Numbered from the stretch's first letter, positions 14,991 to 24,183 are shown. The stretch: DNA of 32,749 nt from Gemmatimonadota bacterium (GCA_016209885.1 JACQVF010000083.1:1-32749), one strand, 5' to 3'. Notes: generated by a model from the sequence alone, not told the origin. A program made the numbers and translations.

Positions 14991-15843
14991 CGCGGACGAT
15001 AAGCGCTCCGTTCGCAAGCCGGTAGAGCGCCTGGATGGTCCGGTAGTCGCGGACGGTGAGGCGCTTCGCCGTGTTGCGCGGGAACATCACGTCATCGGGC
15101 GAGTCGCTGTGCGGCAGCCCGAGGGCGTGGCCCATTTCGTGGGCGGCCGTGAGCTCGATCTGCTCCGGCTCCGGGAGGCGTCGGGGATCCCAGTCGCCGC
15201 CCCGCAGCGAGAGGCGAAAGCTCGGGACCCGAAACTCGATCCGTCCGGCTCGCAGCGACCATTCGTACTGGGCCTGTCCCAGGATCTGCCCGCCCAGGTC
15301 GTGGACCCATTCGATGACGATATGAGGGGGCGTCCTGTCCGTACGCTCGCTGATGATGAGCTCGCTGGGGTGGCCGCTCCAGGCCATGAGGCCGGAGACG
15401 GCGGCGCTCCGCAGTCGGCGGGCGGCGCTCACGGGCTCTAGGCGCGGGAGCGGGACGTGGATCCGCAGCGGGAAGGCCTCCTCCGGCCAACGGAACACGC
15501 GCAGCGTGTCGTCCTTCTCGAGCGCGCCGCAGAGGTAGCCCGCGTCCGCGCATGCGGCGCGCGCGAACAGGCGTGGGGCGTTCGGCAGGCGTGAAGCGGC
15601 TGCCGCCTCCTGAAGCCCCGTGGCGTGCCCGGCGGCCTCACAGTCTTCCGCGCTTGTACAGTCTGCTGTGGGCGCCGCTGCTCCGCGGGCGCGTTCCTCC
15701 CACGGCCCGCCGTCAGTCGTTCGGGCCATGCGCGAGCGGGACGAGAGCCACACGATGGTCCCCAGGCCCAGGATCAGGACGAGGACCAGGCTCAGCGGGG
15801 ACAGACGGCCGTACCGTCCGTTGCGGCTCGCGGTTTCAGACAA
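14986..15843 (-). CDS. Membrane-anchored matrixin-like zinc metalloprotease
   Basis: The 285-aa protein has an N-terminal basic stretch, one hydrophobic anchor (LSLVLVLILGLGTIVWL, about residues 15-32) and an extracytoplasmic part. A Cys-containing linker (four to five Cys between residues 55 and 105) precedes the catalytic domain. The metzincin zinc site reads HEMGHALGLPHSD (H235, E236, H239, H245) followed by the Met turn candidate M253 in DDVMFP, as in matrixin-type bacterial proteases. The likely start is a TTG (15841-15843) because GGGGAG lies 8 nt upstream and this keeps the membrane anchor; the first ATG lies after the anchor. The substrate is unknown. Confidence 0.85.
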   Translation of the reverse strand: MSETASRNGRYGRLSPLSLVLVLILGLGTIVWLSSRSRMARTTDGGPWEERARGAAAPTADCTSAEDCEAAGHATGLQEAAAASRLPNAPRLFARAACADAGYLCGALEKDDTLRVFRWPEEAFPLRIHVPLPRLEPVSAARRLRSAAVSGLMAWSGHPSELIISERTDRTPPHIVIEWVHDLGGQILGQAQYEWSLRAGRIEFRVPSFRLSLRGGDWDPRRLPEPEQIELTAAHEMGHALGLPHSDSPDDVMFPRNTAKRLTVRDYRTIQALYRLANGALIVRD

Positions 15844-15945
15844 AGTTCCGCTCCCCTCAGCGAGGGTAAGAGGGCTCGCAGCCCCCCTGTCCGCGGAAAG
15901 GCGCTGTCGGGGCGTGCCTTGGCAAAGGTATGCACAGGCAGCAAC

Positions 15946-16164
15946 ATGGGGAAGCGGGTGAAACGTCGGGGCGGCAAGATGGACTGGATCGCGTATCTCG
16001 TGCTGCTGCTGGTGTGGGTGGTGGCGGCCGCCGCCACTGGCGCGGCCCTGGCCCTGCTCGCGAAGCGCATGCATCCGACCCTCTCGTTCCGGAAGTTGTG
16101 GGTCTTCTACTCCACGCTCATGGCCGTCGCGGTGGCCGGGGTGTTGATCATCGCGTGGTTCTAA
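15946..16164 (+). CDS. Small two-helix membrane protein
   Basis: The 72-aa frame has a basic start (GKRVKRRGGK) and two hydrophobic helices, about residues 15-38 (IAYLVLLLVWVVAAAATGAA) and 52-72 (FYSTLMAVAVAGVLIIAWF), joined by a basic loop. An ATG at 15979 would give a 61-aa version starting MDWIAYL. Neither start has a strong ribosome-binding site. It lies divergent from the protease gene and upstream of the aldehyde dehydrogenase. I do not recognise it. Confidence 0.65.
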   Translation: MGKRVKRRGGKMDWIAYLVLLLVWVVAAAATGAALALLAKRMHPTLSFRKLWVFYSTLMAVAVAGVLIIAWF

Positions 16165-16316
16165 TCGTGCGCGTGAGGGTGAGGGTCGTTGAGGCGAGGT
16201 GTCGCTGAGGAGAGGTCTTGCCGCCGCGGTCTGCCGGGGCGAACTTCGAAGAGCGAGACGAGGGAGCCGGTCCGCAACGCGCGCGGGCCGGTCACCGCGA
16301 TGGCGCAAGGAAGGCG

Positions 16317-17804
16317 ATGGCCCCGGAGCGACACAAGAATTTCATCGACGGCGAATGGGTCGAGCCGTCCACCGGCGAGTACTTCGAGAACCGGAACCCC
16401 GCGTGCTGGGAGGAGCGGATCGGGCTCTGGCCGCGGTCGGGCCCCGAGGATGTGGAGCGCGCCGTGGGGGCGGCGGTGGGCGCCTTCGAGCGCTGGCGGA
16501 AGATGCCGGCCCCGGCGCGCGGAGCGATGATCAAACGTGCGGGCGACCTGCTCGGGGAGCGGAAGGAGGGGATCGCCAGAGCCGCGACCCGCGAGATGGG
16601 GAAGATTCTCTTGGAGACGCGGGGCGACGTCCAGGAGGGGATCGACACGGCGTACTACGCGGCGTCGGAGGGCCGCCGCCTCTTCGGCCACACGGTGCCA
16701 TCGGAGCTGCCGGACAAATGGGCCATGTCGTACCGCCGGCCCATCGGCGTCTGCGGCATCGTGACGCCATTCAATTTCCCGATGGCGATCCCCACCTGGA
16801 AGATCTTCCCCGCGCTCCTCTGCGGGAACACGGTGGTCTTCAAGCCCGCGGCGGACGTCCCCCACACTGCAACGTTGCTTGTGGAGATCCTGGCGGAGGC
16901 CGGGATTGCGCCGGGCGTCATCAACCTCGTCCATGGCGCGGGCAGCGAGGTGGGGAGGGCGCTGGTCGAGCACCCCCGCGTCCCGGTCATCTCGTTCACC
17001 GGGTCCACCGAGACGGGCCGGCGGATCGGCGAGACCTGCGGCCGTATGCACAAGCGGCTGTCCCTCGAGATGGGCGGGAAGAACGCCCAGATCGTGATGC
17101 CGGACGCGGACATGGAGCTCGCCCAGGACGGTGTCCTGTGGGGTGCCTTCGGCACCACCGGGCAGCGCTGCACCGCCACCTCGCGCCTCCTTCTCCACCA
17201 GGACATCGAGGATGAATTCCTCTCGGCCCTGGTGGAGCGGGTGCGGCGGCTCCGCTTGGGCGATGGGCTCGAGCCGGGCACGCAGATGGGGCCGCTCATC
17301 AACGCGGCGGCGCTGGAGAAGGTGGAGCGCTACGTGGAGATCGCACACGAGGAGGGGGAGATCCTCTGCGGCGGCCGCCGCGCGTGCGACGCCGACCTCG
17401 CCCGGGGGTTCTTCTTCGAACCCACCGTTGTTCGCGGCGTACGTGCGGCGTCCCGCCTCGCCACGGAGGAGATCTTCGGCCCGGTACTCAGCGTGATGAC
17501 GTTCCGGGACTTCGAGGAGGCCGTGCGCATGAACAACGAGGTGCGATACGGCCTCTCCAGCTCCGTCTACACACGGGATACGCGGATCGCGTTTCGCGCC
17601 ATGACGGAGCTCGACACCGGGATCACGTACATCAACGCGCCGACGATCGGCGCCGAGGCGCATCTTCCGTTCGGCGGCGTCAAGGAGACCGGTAACGGAC
17701 ACCGGGAAGGCGGCTGGGAGGTGTACAGCTTCTACACCGAGACGAAGGTCGTCTACGTGGAGTACTCGGGGCGACTGCAGCGCGCCCAGATCGACAACTA
17801 CTAG
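16317..17804 (+). CDS. NAD(P)-dependent aldehyde dehydrogenase
   Basis: The 495-aa protein belongs to the ALDH superfamily. The start NFIDGEWVEPSTGEYFENRNPA is a typical ALDH opening, and AAGGAAGG lies just before this ATG. TPFNFPMAIPTWKIFPALLCGN, FTGSTETGR, the general base region LEMGGKN and the nucleophile C285 in TTGQRCTATSR are all intact, as is EIFGPVLSV near residue 385. The GQRCTATSR form is known from alpha-ketoglutaric-semialdehyde dehydrogenases (YcbD/GucD) and related ALDH7-like enzymes, so oxidation of a dicarboxylate or amino-acid-derived semialdehyde is plausible. The substrate cannot be fixed from sequence. It ends 68 nt before lepB. Confidence 0.93.
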   Translation: MAPERHKNFIDGEWVEPSTGEYFENRNPACWEERIGLWPRSGPEDVERAVGAAVGAFERWRKMPAPARGAMIKRAGDLLGERKEGIARAATREMGKILLETRGDVQEGIDTAYYAASEGRRLFGHTVPSELPDKWAMSYRRPIGVCGIVTPFNFPMAIPTWKIFPALLCGNTVVFKPAADVPHTATLLVEILAEAGIAPGVINLVHGAGSEVGRALVEHPRVPVISFTGSTETGRRIGETCGRMHKRLSLEMGGKNAQIVMPDADMELAQDGVLWGAFGTTGQRCTATSRLLLHQDIEDEFLSALVERVRRLRLGDGLEPGTQMGPLINAAALEKVERYVEIAHEEGEILCGGRRACDADLARGFFFEPTVVRGVRAASRLATEEIFGPVLSVMTFRDFEEAVRMNNEVRYGLSSSVYTRDTRIAFRAMTELDTGITYINAPTIGAEAHLPFGGVKETGNGHREGGWEVYSFYTETKVVYVEYSGRLQRAQIDNY

Positions 17805-17872
17805 CGACGAGGCCGGAGCGCGGCCGGATGCGGCGCAGCGCGTCCCGCTGCGGGCGGCAAAGCCGGTACACT

Positions 17873-18640
17873 ATGACAAGAAGACAGCGTCAGCAGGAGA
17901 AAGAGAAGGCGGAGTCCCGGGCTGCGGCCCAGACCGAGAGGCACGAAGGCGGCGGCTCCTTCGCGCGGGCCGTATGGGAGTGGACGAAGTCTGCGGCCAT
18001 CGCCCTTGTCCTCTTCTTCATCATCCGCGCATTCCTGCTCGAGGCGTTTAAGATCCCGACCGGCTCCATGGAGAATACGCTCCTGGTCGGCGATTTCCTG
18101 CTGGTGAACAAGGCGGTCTACGGCGCCGAGATCCCCGGCACGGGCGTTCGCCTGCCGGGATATGAGGCGCCCGAGCGAACCGATATCGTGGTCTTCAACC
18201 CGCCGCACGATCCTGGGAAGAACTATGTAAAGCGCCTGGTGGCTCTGCCGGGTGACACGCTTGCCATGCGGCACAAGGTGCTCTACCTGAATGGGGAGCC
18301 GCAGCCCGAGCCGTGGGCGCGCTCTATCGATCCCCATGGAGATGTGACGCACCCGGGCATGGGGTGGCAGTACCGGTATCTGGCGCCGGGGATCTCGAAC
18401 GGGGAGTACCGCCCCACCCGGGACAACTGGGGCCCCCTCGTGGTGCCGCCGGGCAAGTACTTCGTGCTGGGCGACAATCGTGACAACAGCGAGGACTCCA
18501 GGTACTGGGGGTTCATCGATCGCTCCGCGATCAAGGGGCGGCCGCTCATCATCTACTACTCGTTCGATCCTCAGTCGCTGGATCCGTTCCCCTGGATCCA
18601 GGACATTCGCTGGCGCCGCATCGGCGGCGTGATCCGCTGA
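17873..18640 (+). CDS. lepB: Signal peptidase I
   Basis: The 255-aa membrane protease removes signal peptides from exported proteins. A charged N-terminal tail of about 38 residues precedes one membrane helix (about 39-56). The nucleophile S65 in IPTGSM and the general base K120 in NYVKRLVALPGD are present, as is the box GDNRDNSEDSRYWG near residue 200. The length and single N-terminal helix resemble Gram-positive or Bacteroidota/Gemmatimonadota forms rather than E. coli LepB. The frame extends upstream, but ATG 17873 gives the natural N-terminus. Confidence 0.95.
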   Translation: MTRRQRQQEKEKAESRAAAQTERHEGGGSFARAVWEWTKSAAIALVLFFIIRAFLLEAFKIPTGSMENTLLVGDFLLVNKAVYGAEIPGTGVRLPGYEAPERTDIVVFNPPHDPGKNYVKRLVALPGDTLAMRHKVLYLNGEPQPEPWARSIDPHGDVTHPGMGWQYRYLAPGISNGEYRPTRDNWGPLVVPPGKYFVLGDNRDNSEDSRYWGFIDRSAIKGRPLIIYYSFDPQSLDPFPWIQDIRWRRIGGVIR

Positions 18641-18951
18641 AGAGTCCGACATGGCCCCTGCGTCCCCTGGCGAAAACAAGAGCACGCAACTAAGGTTCTA
18701 CGCCCGCCCGCGGACGGGTTGCCGGCAACTCTGCTGGCGGCGCAGAAGTCCTTCGTGGGCGGCCCATGATTCCGGGCTGCCGGCTTCGCTCGTGACGCGC
18801 TGATTCTGGGAGCTCCCGGTTCCGCGAGGGCCGGGTCGAAGATCAAGAGGATATCGATGCCGCCGGCCCCCGGCGGCGCCGCATGGGACCTAGATCGCTC
18901 CGCGATCGGTTCCTGCCTGTCGGGACTCAAGAAGCATCGGAGCACGCGTTC
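18641..18951. other. Intergenic region upstream of the sigma factor
   Basis: The 311-nt gap should hold the sigma-factor promoter, but I found no convincing boxes. The sigma-factor frame is open from an ATG at 18883; the residues before 18952 do not resemble known sigma factors. No tRNA-like or small-ORF signal was seen. Confidence 0.5.
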
Positions 18952-19806
18952 ATGAGCTTTCCGTCCCGCCGGGGATCGTTCCAAGAGGGATCCCTCGACC
19001 AGTACCTCAAGGAAATCAGCGCCTATCCCCTTATCTCCCGCGAGGAAGAGGTGGAGCTCGCCCGCCGCATCAAGGAGAGCGATGAGGAGGCTCTGGACAA
19101 GCTGGTGCGCTCGAATCTCCGCTTCGTCGTTTCGGTCGCGAAGAAGTATCAGAATCAGGGCGTCTCCCTCTCAGACCTCATCAACGAGGGGAACCTCGGC
19201 CTCATCCGGGCGGCCCACAAGTTCGACGAGACGAAGGGGATCAAGTTCATCAGCTACGCGGTCTGGTGGATTCGCCAGGCCATCCTGCAGGCGCTGGCGG
19301 AGCAGAGCCGCATCGTGCGGGTGCCTCTGAACCGTGCGGGCGCGCTCCACCGCATCGGGCGCCGAAGCTCGACGCTCCTCCAGGAGCTGGGGCGCGAGCC
19401 CACGGTCGAGGAGATCGCCGAGGAGCTGGACCTCTCCGAGGAGGAGGTCGAACGCACGCTGGCCATCTCCCAGTCGCACCTCTCGCTGGACGCACCCATC
19501 ACGCCGGGTGAAGACAATCGCCTGCTGGACTATCTGCCGGACCAGTACTCGCCCGGACCCGAGGACGAGGCCTACGAGCACGCGCTGCGCGAGACCATCG
19601 AGGAGGCTCTGTCAACGCTCAAGGAGCGGGAGTCGAAGATCCTGCGCCTCTACTTCGGCCTCGACGACCAGGAGCCCATGACATTGGAGGAGATCGGCTC
19701 GCTCCTGGGGATCACCCGTGAGCGTGTGCGTCAGATCAAGGAGAAAGCGCTGGTCCGCCTTCGCCACGCCTCCCGCGCCCGGTTCCTCGAGACGTTCGTG
19801 AAGTAG
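18952..19806 (+). CDS. rpoD: Primary sigma factor, short form without region 1.1
   Basis: The 284-aa protein has region 1.2 (DQYLKEISAYPLISREEEVELARRI), region 2 with NLRFVVSVAKKYQ, DLINEGNLGLIRAAHKFD and KFISYAVWWIRQAI, region 3 (about residues 130-200) and region 4 with LYFGLDDQEPMTLEEIG and TRERVRQIKEKAL. These are the marks of group 1/2 sigma70 factors recognising TTGACA/TATAAT promoters, several of which are seen in this window. The absence of region 1.1 is shared with Bacteroidota and Gemmatimonadota primary sigma factors. ATG 18952 is preferred over ATG 18883, though neither has a strong ribosome site. A group 2 factor is possible if another rpoD exists elsewhere. Confidence 0.92.
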   Translation: MSFPSRRGSFQEGSLDQYLKEISAYPLISREEEVELARRIKESDEEALDKLVRSNLRFVVSVAKKYQNQGVSLSDLINEGNLGLIRAAHKFDETKGIKFISYAVWWIRQAILQALAEQSRIVRVPLNRAGALHRIGRRSSTLLQELGREPTVEEIAEELDLSEEEVERTLAISQSHLSLDAPITPGEDNRLLDYLPDQYSPGPEDEAYEHALRETIEEALSTLKERESKILRLYFGLDDQEPMTLEEIGSLLGITRERVRQIKEKALVRLRHASRARFLETFVK

Positions 19807-20044
19807 CTCGCCGGCGCCGCCAGGCCCCCGCACCGGCTTCCCGCCGTACGCCCGCGCGTTGGGCGTGCCGCTGGCGCGCGCATGCGCCTGGCGGTGGATC
19901 GGCTTGACCGGCACCGGCACAAGGAGTTCGCCGTCGCCCTTGCCGGGCAAGAGCAGGTGGAGCGGGCGATGGAGGGCGCCTGGGAGGGCGGAAGATGTGG
20001 AAAGCACGGGCGTTGCGGAGGGTGACTGGAGGGCGACTGACCCG

Positions 20045-20073
20045 TTGACACCCGCGCAGGCAGCGGGTATCAT
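20045..20073 (+). promoter_or_regulatory. Strong sigma70-type promoter of the rplM operon
   Basis: TTGACA (20045-20050) and TATCAT (20068-20073) are separated by exactly 17 nt, 45 nt before the rplM start. Transcription would begin near 20080 and give a leader of about 38 nt. The 240-nt stretch between the sigma-factor stop and this promoter shows nothing else. Confidence 0.9.
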
Positions 20074-20117
20074 TTCATGCTTTACAGTTCTCTTGGGGAT
20101 TTTCGGGCGGACCTCTG

Positions 20118-20546
20118 ATGAAGACGTACACACCGACAGCGAAAGAGATCGAGCGCCGGTGGTGGCTCGTGGACGCGGCGGGCAAGCCGTTGGGTCGGCT
20201 GGCCACCGAGATCGCGCGCATCTTGCGCGGTAAGCACAAGCCCATGTTCACGCCCCACCTGGACGTGGGTGACCATGTGGTAGTTATCAATGCCGAGAAG
20301 GTGGCGCTCACGGGAAAGAAAGCGGACCAGAAGCAATATTTCCGCCATTCCGGCTACATGGGTGGGGAGCGGTTCATCCCCTTCCGGCGGATGCTGGAGA
20401 AGCACCCTGAGCGGGTGGTCGAGCTGGCGGTGAAGGGGATGATGCCGAAGACGAATCTGGGGCGGCTCATGCGGCAGAAGCTCCACGTCTACGCGGGACC
20501 GAACCATCCGCATCAGGGGCAGCGTCCCGAGCCCCTCGAGCTCTGA
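20118..20546 (+). CDS. rplM: Large ribosomal subunit protein uL13
   Basis: The 142-aa protein has the uL13 pattern throughout: [53 protein letters not shown] and MLPK-like [11 protein letters not shown] followed by [14 protein letters not shown]. Length matches the family. It is the first gene after the strong promoter and is followed 11 nt later by rpsI, the standard pair. Confidence 0.98.
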   Translation: MKTYTPTAKEIERRWWLVDAAGKPLGRLATEIARILRGKHKPMFTPHLDVGDHVVVINAEKVALTGKKADQKQYFRHSGYMGGERFIPFRRMLEKHPERVVELAVKGMMPKTNLGRLMRQKLHVYAGPNHPHQGQRPEPLEL

Positions 20547-20557
20547 ACGGGGACGGC

Positions 20558-20962
20558 ATGGCTACGGGGACGACGGACAAAGCGATTCTCGCGGTTGGGC
20601 GGCGCAAGACGAGCGTTGCCCGTGTGCTGGTCAGACCGGGGTCCGGGAAGCTCGCGGTGAACGGGCGAGCCCTGACCGAGTACTTTCCTCGCCTCTTGCA
20701 CCAGAAGCAGATCGAAGAGCCCCTGGAGGTCACGGGAGCCCAGGGGCGTTTTGACATCCAGATCAAGGTCCGGGGCGGCGGCGTTTCCGCGCAGGCCGGC
20801 GCCATCCGGCTGGGCGTGGCGCGCGCGCTCACGGTGCACGATTCGGAGCTGCGTGGCACCCTGCGGGAGAAGGGGATGCTGACGAGAGATCCCCGCACCG
20901 TCGAGCGCAAGAAGCCCGGGCGCCCGAAGGCGCGCAAGCGCTTCCAGTTCAGCAAGCGGTAA
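20558..20962 (+). CDS. rpsI: Small ribosomal subunit protein uS9
   Basis: The 134-aa protein shows the uS9 marks: AVGRRKTSVARV at the start, VRGGGVSAQAGAIRLGVARAL in the middle and the basic C-terminal tail ending FQFSKR, which in the family reaches the P-site tRNA. It is co-oriented and closely spaced with rplM. Confidence 0.98.
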   Translation: MATGTTDKAILAVGRRKTSVARVLVRPGSGKLAVNGRALTEYFPRLLHQKQIEEPLEVTGAQGRFDIQIKVRGGGVSAQAGAIRLGVARALTVHDSELRGTLREKGMLTRDPRTVERKKPGRPKARKRFQFSKR

Positions 20963-21056
20963 TCGGAGGTTCGGTGACGACCGGCTTCCGGGCGAGCAGA
21001 GTGGGGTGGCATTGACCGCGGGTCTCGAGGTTCACGCGACCGAAGCGAGGACGAGT

Positions 21057-21938
21057 GTGGACGTTGGGCTAAACGAACTGCTTGAGGCGGGAGTTCATTT
21101 CGGGCATCAGACCCGGCGCTGGAACCCGAAGATGCGGCAGTTCATCTTCGCGGAGCGCAACGGGATCCACATCATCGATCTGCGCAAGACGCTGGATAAG
21201 CTGGAGGAGGCGAGGCGTGCGCTGCGGGAGGCTGTGCTCCAGGGCGAGCGGGTACTCTTCGTGTGCACGAAGCCTCAGCTCCGGGGCATCGTGGAGCAGG
21301 AGGCGCAGCGTTGCGGCGCGTTTTTCGTGACCGAGCGGTGGCTCGGCGGCATGCTCACGAACTTCCAGACGATCCGCAGGCAGATTCGACGGCTCAAGGA
21401 GCTCGAGCGCGGGCGGGAGGAGAACGCGTTCGAAGCTTACACGAAGAAGGAGCGGCTGCTGCTGGAGCGCGAGCGCGTCAAGCTCGAGAAGTACCTCTCG
21501 GGGGTCAAGGATATGAGCCGGCTCCCGGGCACCGTGTACGTGGTGGACGCGAGGCGGGAGATCATTGCACTGCGCGAGGCGCACAAGCTGGGGATCCCGG
21601 TGATCGCCATTGCCGACACGAACGCGGACCCTGACCTCATCGATTATCCGGTCCCGGGCAACGACGACGCCATCCGCTCGGTGAGCCTGATCACGCGGGC
21701 GATCGCGGACACCCTTGAGCAGGCGAGCCGCGAGCTGCCGGCGGAGGAGCGGCGGCGCGCGGAGGAGTACGAGGCGGTCACGTACTCGACAGAGACGGGG
21801 GAGACCCGCGAGGTGGAGGATGGGCCGACGCGGCGGCGCCCACGGCGGCGCCGTCGGCCGAAGCCGGAGAAGATCGCCCAGCTCCGGGCTGGTGAGGTGG
21901 AGAGCGAAGACGCGGAGGAGGAGGAAGCACAGCCGTAA
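21057..21938 (+). CDS. rpsB: Small ribosomal subunit protein uS2 with a charged C-terminal extension
   Basis: The uS2 core is clear: LLEAGVHFGHQTRRWNPKM, FIFAERNGIHIIDL, WLGGMLTNFQTI, YVVDARREIIALREA, IAIADTNADPDLIDYPVPGNDDA. GTG 21057 was preferred because GCGAGGA lies just upstream and the resulting N-terminus matches family length; the frame is open from GTG 21006 (310 aa). Beyond the core, about 70 residues form an extension: an acidic stretch, an Arg-rich block near residues 253-265 and a final run of Glu residues. Long tails on uS2 occur in several phyla. It is followed by tsf, the near-universal rpsB-tsf pairing, after a gap of 166 nt. Confidence 0.95.
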   Translation: MDVGLNELLEAGVHFGHQTRRWNPKMRQFIFAERNGIHIIDLRKTLDKLEEARRALREAVLQGERVLFVCTKPQLRGIVEQEAQRCGAFFVTERWLGGMLTNFQTIRRQIRRLKELERGREENAFEAYTKKERLLLERERVKLEKYLSGVKDMSRLPGTVYVVDARREIIALREAHKLGIPVIAIADTNADPDLIDYPVPGNDDAIRSVSLITRAIADTLEQASRELPAEERRRAEEYEAVTYSTETGETREVEDGPTRRRPRRRRRPKPEKIAQLRAGEVESEDAEEEEAQP

Positions 21939-22104
21939 GGTTTCTTCGCGTCGCCTCGGGAGCGGTTGAGGCGAGGAGGCGGCAGTCACGCGGGTGGAGC
22001 GAGGAGCGGCGAACGGCTCCGCTTCCGTCCGAGCGGCTACCGTCATTTTTTGTGTGGGTCATACCTACCAGGCTCAGCGAGTGAGACGGAGGGGAAAGGA
22101 GCCC

Positions 22105-22701
22105 ATGGCGATCACGGCAAGTGCGGTGAAGGAGTTGCGGGAGCGGACGGGCGCCGGGATGATGGACTGCAAGCGAGCGCTCGAGGAGGTGAATGGCGAC
22201 GTCGAGGCGGCCATCGACCTCCTCCGCGCTCGTGGCGCAGCGAAGGCAGCGAAGCGGGCGGGACGCGAGGCGCGGGAGGGGCGCATGGGGAGCTACGTAC
22301 ATTTCGGCGGGCGGATCGCGGTGCTCGTGGAGGTGAACTGCGAGACCGACTTTGTTGCGAAGACGGAGGATTTCGGGCACCTCGTCCGTGACCTGGCCAT
22401 GCACATCGCGGCGGCGAGTCCGCTCGCCGTCGCGCCGGCGGACATCGCGCCCGAGATCGTGGAGCGCGAGCGGCAGATCTACCTCGAGCAGGCGCGAGCG
22501 GAGGGCAAGCCCGAGCCCGTGCAGCAGAGAATCGTGGAGGGCAAGCTCAAGAAGTTCTTCTCGGAGCACGCTCTCCTTGAGCAGTCCTTCGTGAAGGATC
22601 CGGATCGCACGGTACGCGACGTGGTCACGGAAGTTGCCGCCAAGACGGGGGAGAACATCGTCGTGCGGCGCTTCGTGCGCTTCGAGCTTGGGGGCGCGTG
22701 A
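22105..22701 (+). CDS. tsf: Elongation factor Ts, short form
   Basis: The 198-aa protein exchanges GDP for GTP on EF-Tu. The N-terminal UBA-like part VKELRERTGAGMMDCKRALEE and the core motif ETDFVAKTEDF are present. At 198 aa it is the short form with one core repeat, as in Thermus, rather than the ~280-aa E. coli form. AAGGAG lies 5 nt before this ATG, which decides the start over the longer open frame from 21994. Confidence 0.96.
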   Translation: MAITASAVKELRERTGAGMMDCKRALEEVNGDVEAAIDLLRARGAAKAAKRAGREAREGRMGSYVHFGGRIAVLVEVNCETDFVAKTEDFGHLVRDLAMHIAAASPLAVAPADIAPEIVERERQIYLEQARAEGKPEPVQQRIVEGKLKKFFSEHALLEQSFVKDPDRTVRDVVTEVAAKTGENIVVRRFVRFELGGA

Positions 22702-22762
22702 GGGGGAGCGATGGGCGATTCATGGAGCACAAGGGGGGGGCGAGGGTTGAAGCGGACGCAGC

Positions 22763-23482
22763 ATGAGTGATCAAGAGCTGAAATATCGGCGGGTGCTTCT
22801 GAAGCTTTCCGGCGAGGCGCTGGCCGGCGAGCTGGGGTTCGGCATCGACCCGCCGGTGGTGGACCGGATCACGGACGAAGTGAAGGCGGTCCACCGGATG
22901 GGTGTGGCGCTCGGGCTGGTGATCGGCGGCGGCAACATCGTGCGGGGCGCGCTGGCCAGCCGGCAGGGGATGGATCGGGTGTCGGCGGACTACATGGGGA
23001 TGCTCGCCACGGTGATCAACGCGCTGGCGATTCAGGACATGCTGGAGCGCAAGGGCGTGGACACGCGGGTGATGACGGCGATCCGCATGGAGGAGCTGGC
23101 CGAGCCTTACATCCGCCGGCGCGCGCTTCGCCACCTGGAGAAGGGTCGCGTCGTGATCTTTGCCGGCGGCACGGGCAACCCCTATTTCTCCACCGACACG
23201 GCCGCGGTGCTGCGCGCCATCGAGATGCAGGCAGACGTGATCATCAAGGCGACGAAGGTCGCAGGGGTCTACACGGCGGACCCCAGCAGGGATCCGACCG
23301 CGCAGTTCATCTCGGAGATCTCGTACCATGAGGTGATGACGCGGGAGCTGGGAGTCATGGACGCGGCCGCGATCTCCCTCTGCAAGGAGAATCGACTGCC
23401 GGTCGTGGTGCTGAACCTGGAGAAACAGGGGGCGGTCGCGGCGGCGATCCGCGGGGAACCCATCGGGACACTGGTTTCGTAG
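22763..23482 (+). CDS. pyrH: UMP kinase
   Basis: The 239-aa amino-acid-kinase-fold enzyme phosphorylates UMP to [53 protein letters not shown] and [13 protein letters not shown] are intact. It stands in the standard tsf-pyrH-frr order. Spacing from tsf is 61 nt with no promoter that I could see. Confidence 0.98.
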   Translation: MSDQELKYRRVLLKLSGEALAGELGFGIDPPVVDRITDEVKAVHRMGVALGLVIGGGNIVRGALASRQGMDRVSADYMGMLATVINALAIQDMLERKGVDTRVMTAIRMEELAEPYIRRRALRHLEKGRVVIFAGGTGNPYFSTDTAAVLRAIEMQADVIIKATKVAGVYTADPSRDPTAQFISEISYHEVMTRELGVMDAAAISLCKENRLPVVVLNLEKQGAVAAAIRGEPIGTLVS

Positions 23483-23578
23483 CGCGCTGCGTGGGGGGCG
23501 CCGCGCGTCCGCGTCCCAGGCGCGACCAGGGGACGGGGGCGGCCACGCGCGGCGGGGGTCGCCCGAGCGGAGGTGAGC

Positions 23579-24130
23579 ATGCCCTCGATACGGGAAGCGA
23601 AGGAGCGGATGGACGCGGCCATCGAGGCGATGCGCCGCGAGTTCGCGACCGTCCGGACGGGTAAGGCCTCGCCCGCGCTGCTGGACACGGTGCGCGTGGA
23701 GGCGTACGGAGGCAAGCTCCCCGTCAACCAAGTGGCGAGCGTGACCACACCGGAGCCGTCGCTCATCGTGCTGCAGCCGTGGGACAAGAGCCTGATCGGC
23801 GCAATCGAGCGGGCGATCCAGACGGCGGACCTGGGCCTCAACCCCAACAACGACGGGAACGTGATCCGTATCCCGATCCCGCCGCTGAACGAGGAGCGGC
23901 GCAAGGAGTACGTGCGGCTGCTCCACAAGCTGGCAGAGGAGGGACGGATCTCGGTGCGGCATTCCCGGCGGCTGGCCCGCGAGAACGTCAAGCGGCGGGA
24001 GAAGGACGGGGATCTGTCGGAGGACGACGCGCGGCGGCAGGAAGAAGAGCTGGACACCATGACCCACGACTACATCACCAAGATCGACGAGGCGCTCCAG
24101 AAGAAGGAGAAAGAGGTTCTCGAGGTCTAG
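23579..24130 (+). CDS. frr: Ribosome recycling factor
   Basis: The 183-aa protein releases ribosomes after termination together with EF-G. The pattern REFATVRTGKASPALLD, YGGKLPVNQVASV, DLGLNPNNDGNVIRIPIPPLNEERRKE is typical. GGAGG lies 5 nt before ATG 23579, so this start is preferred to the GTG six bases upstream. It ends 88 nt before uppS, the longest gap in this part of the cluster. Confidence 0.98.
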   Translation: MPSIREAKERMDAAIEAMRREFATVRTGKASPALLDTVRVEAYGGKLPVNQVASVTTPEPSLIVLQPWDKSLIGAIERAIQTADLGLNPNNDGNVIRIPIPPLNEERRKEYVRLLHKLAEEGRISVRHSRRLARENVKRREKDGDLSEDDARRQEEELDTMTHDYITKIDEALQKKEKEVLEV

Positions 24131-24164
24131 CCGATCGCGGTAGTCTTGAGCGACGTGCTGAGGG

Positions 24165-24182
24165 GCTCACGGCGCTCACGGC
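24165..24182. repeat. Direct nonamer repeat (GCTCACGGC, two copies)
   Basis: Two perfect adjacent copies lie directly before the TTGACA box upstream of uppS. It is short, but matches the 9-nt period of other repeats in the window. Confidence 0.5.
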
Positions 24183-24183
24183 T

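Noticed and set aside
16161..17702. Open frame of over 500 codons on the minus strand opposite the aldehyde dehydrogenase
   Set aside because: The plus-strand ALDH is certain from its active site; the antisense translation shows only compositional bias.
18641..20117. tRNA or other stable RNA in the gaps around the sigma-factor gene
   Set aside because: No T-loop consensus, acceptor pairing or CCA end could be found by reading either strand.
22000..22060. Six-T run in the rpsB-tsf gap as a terminator
   Set aside because: GC-rich foldbacks occur upstream but none abuts the T-run, and rpsB-tsf are normally co-transcribed.
22625..24067. Minus-strand open frame across pyrH and frr
   Set aside because: Both plus-strand genes are certain and the antisense product has no recognisable feature.
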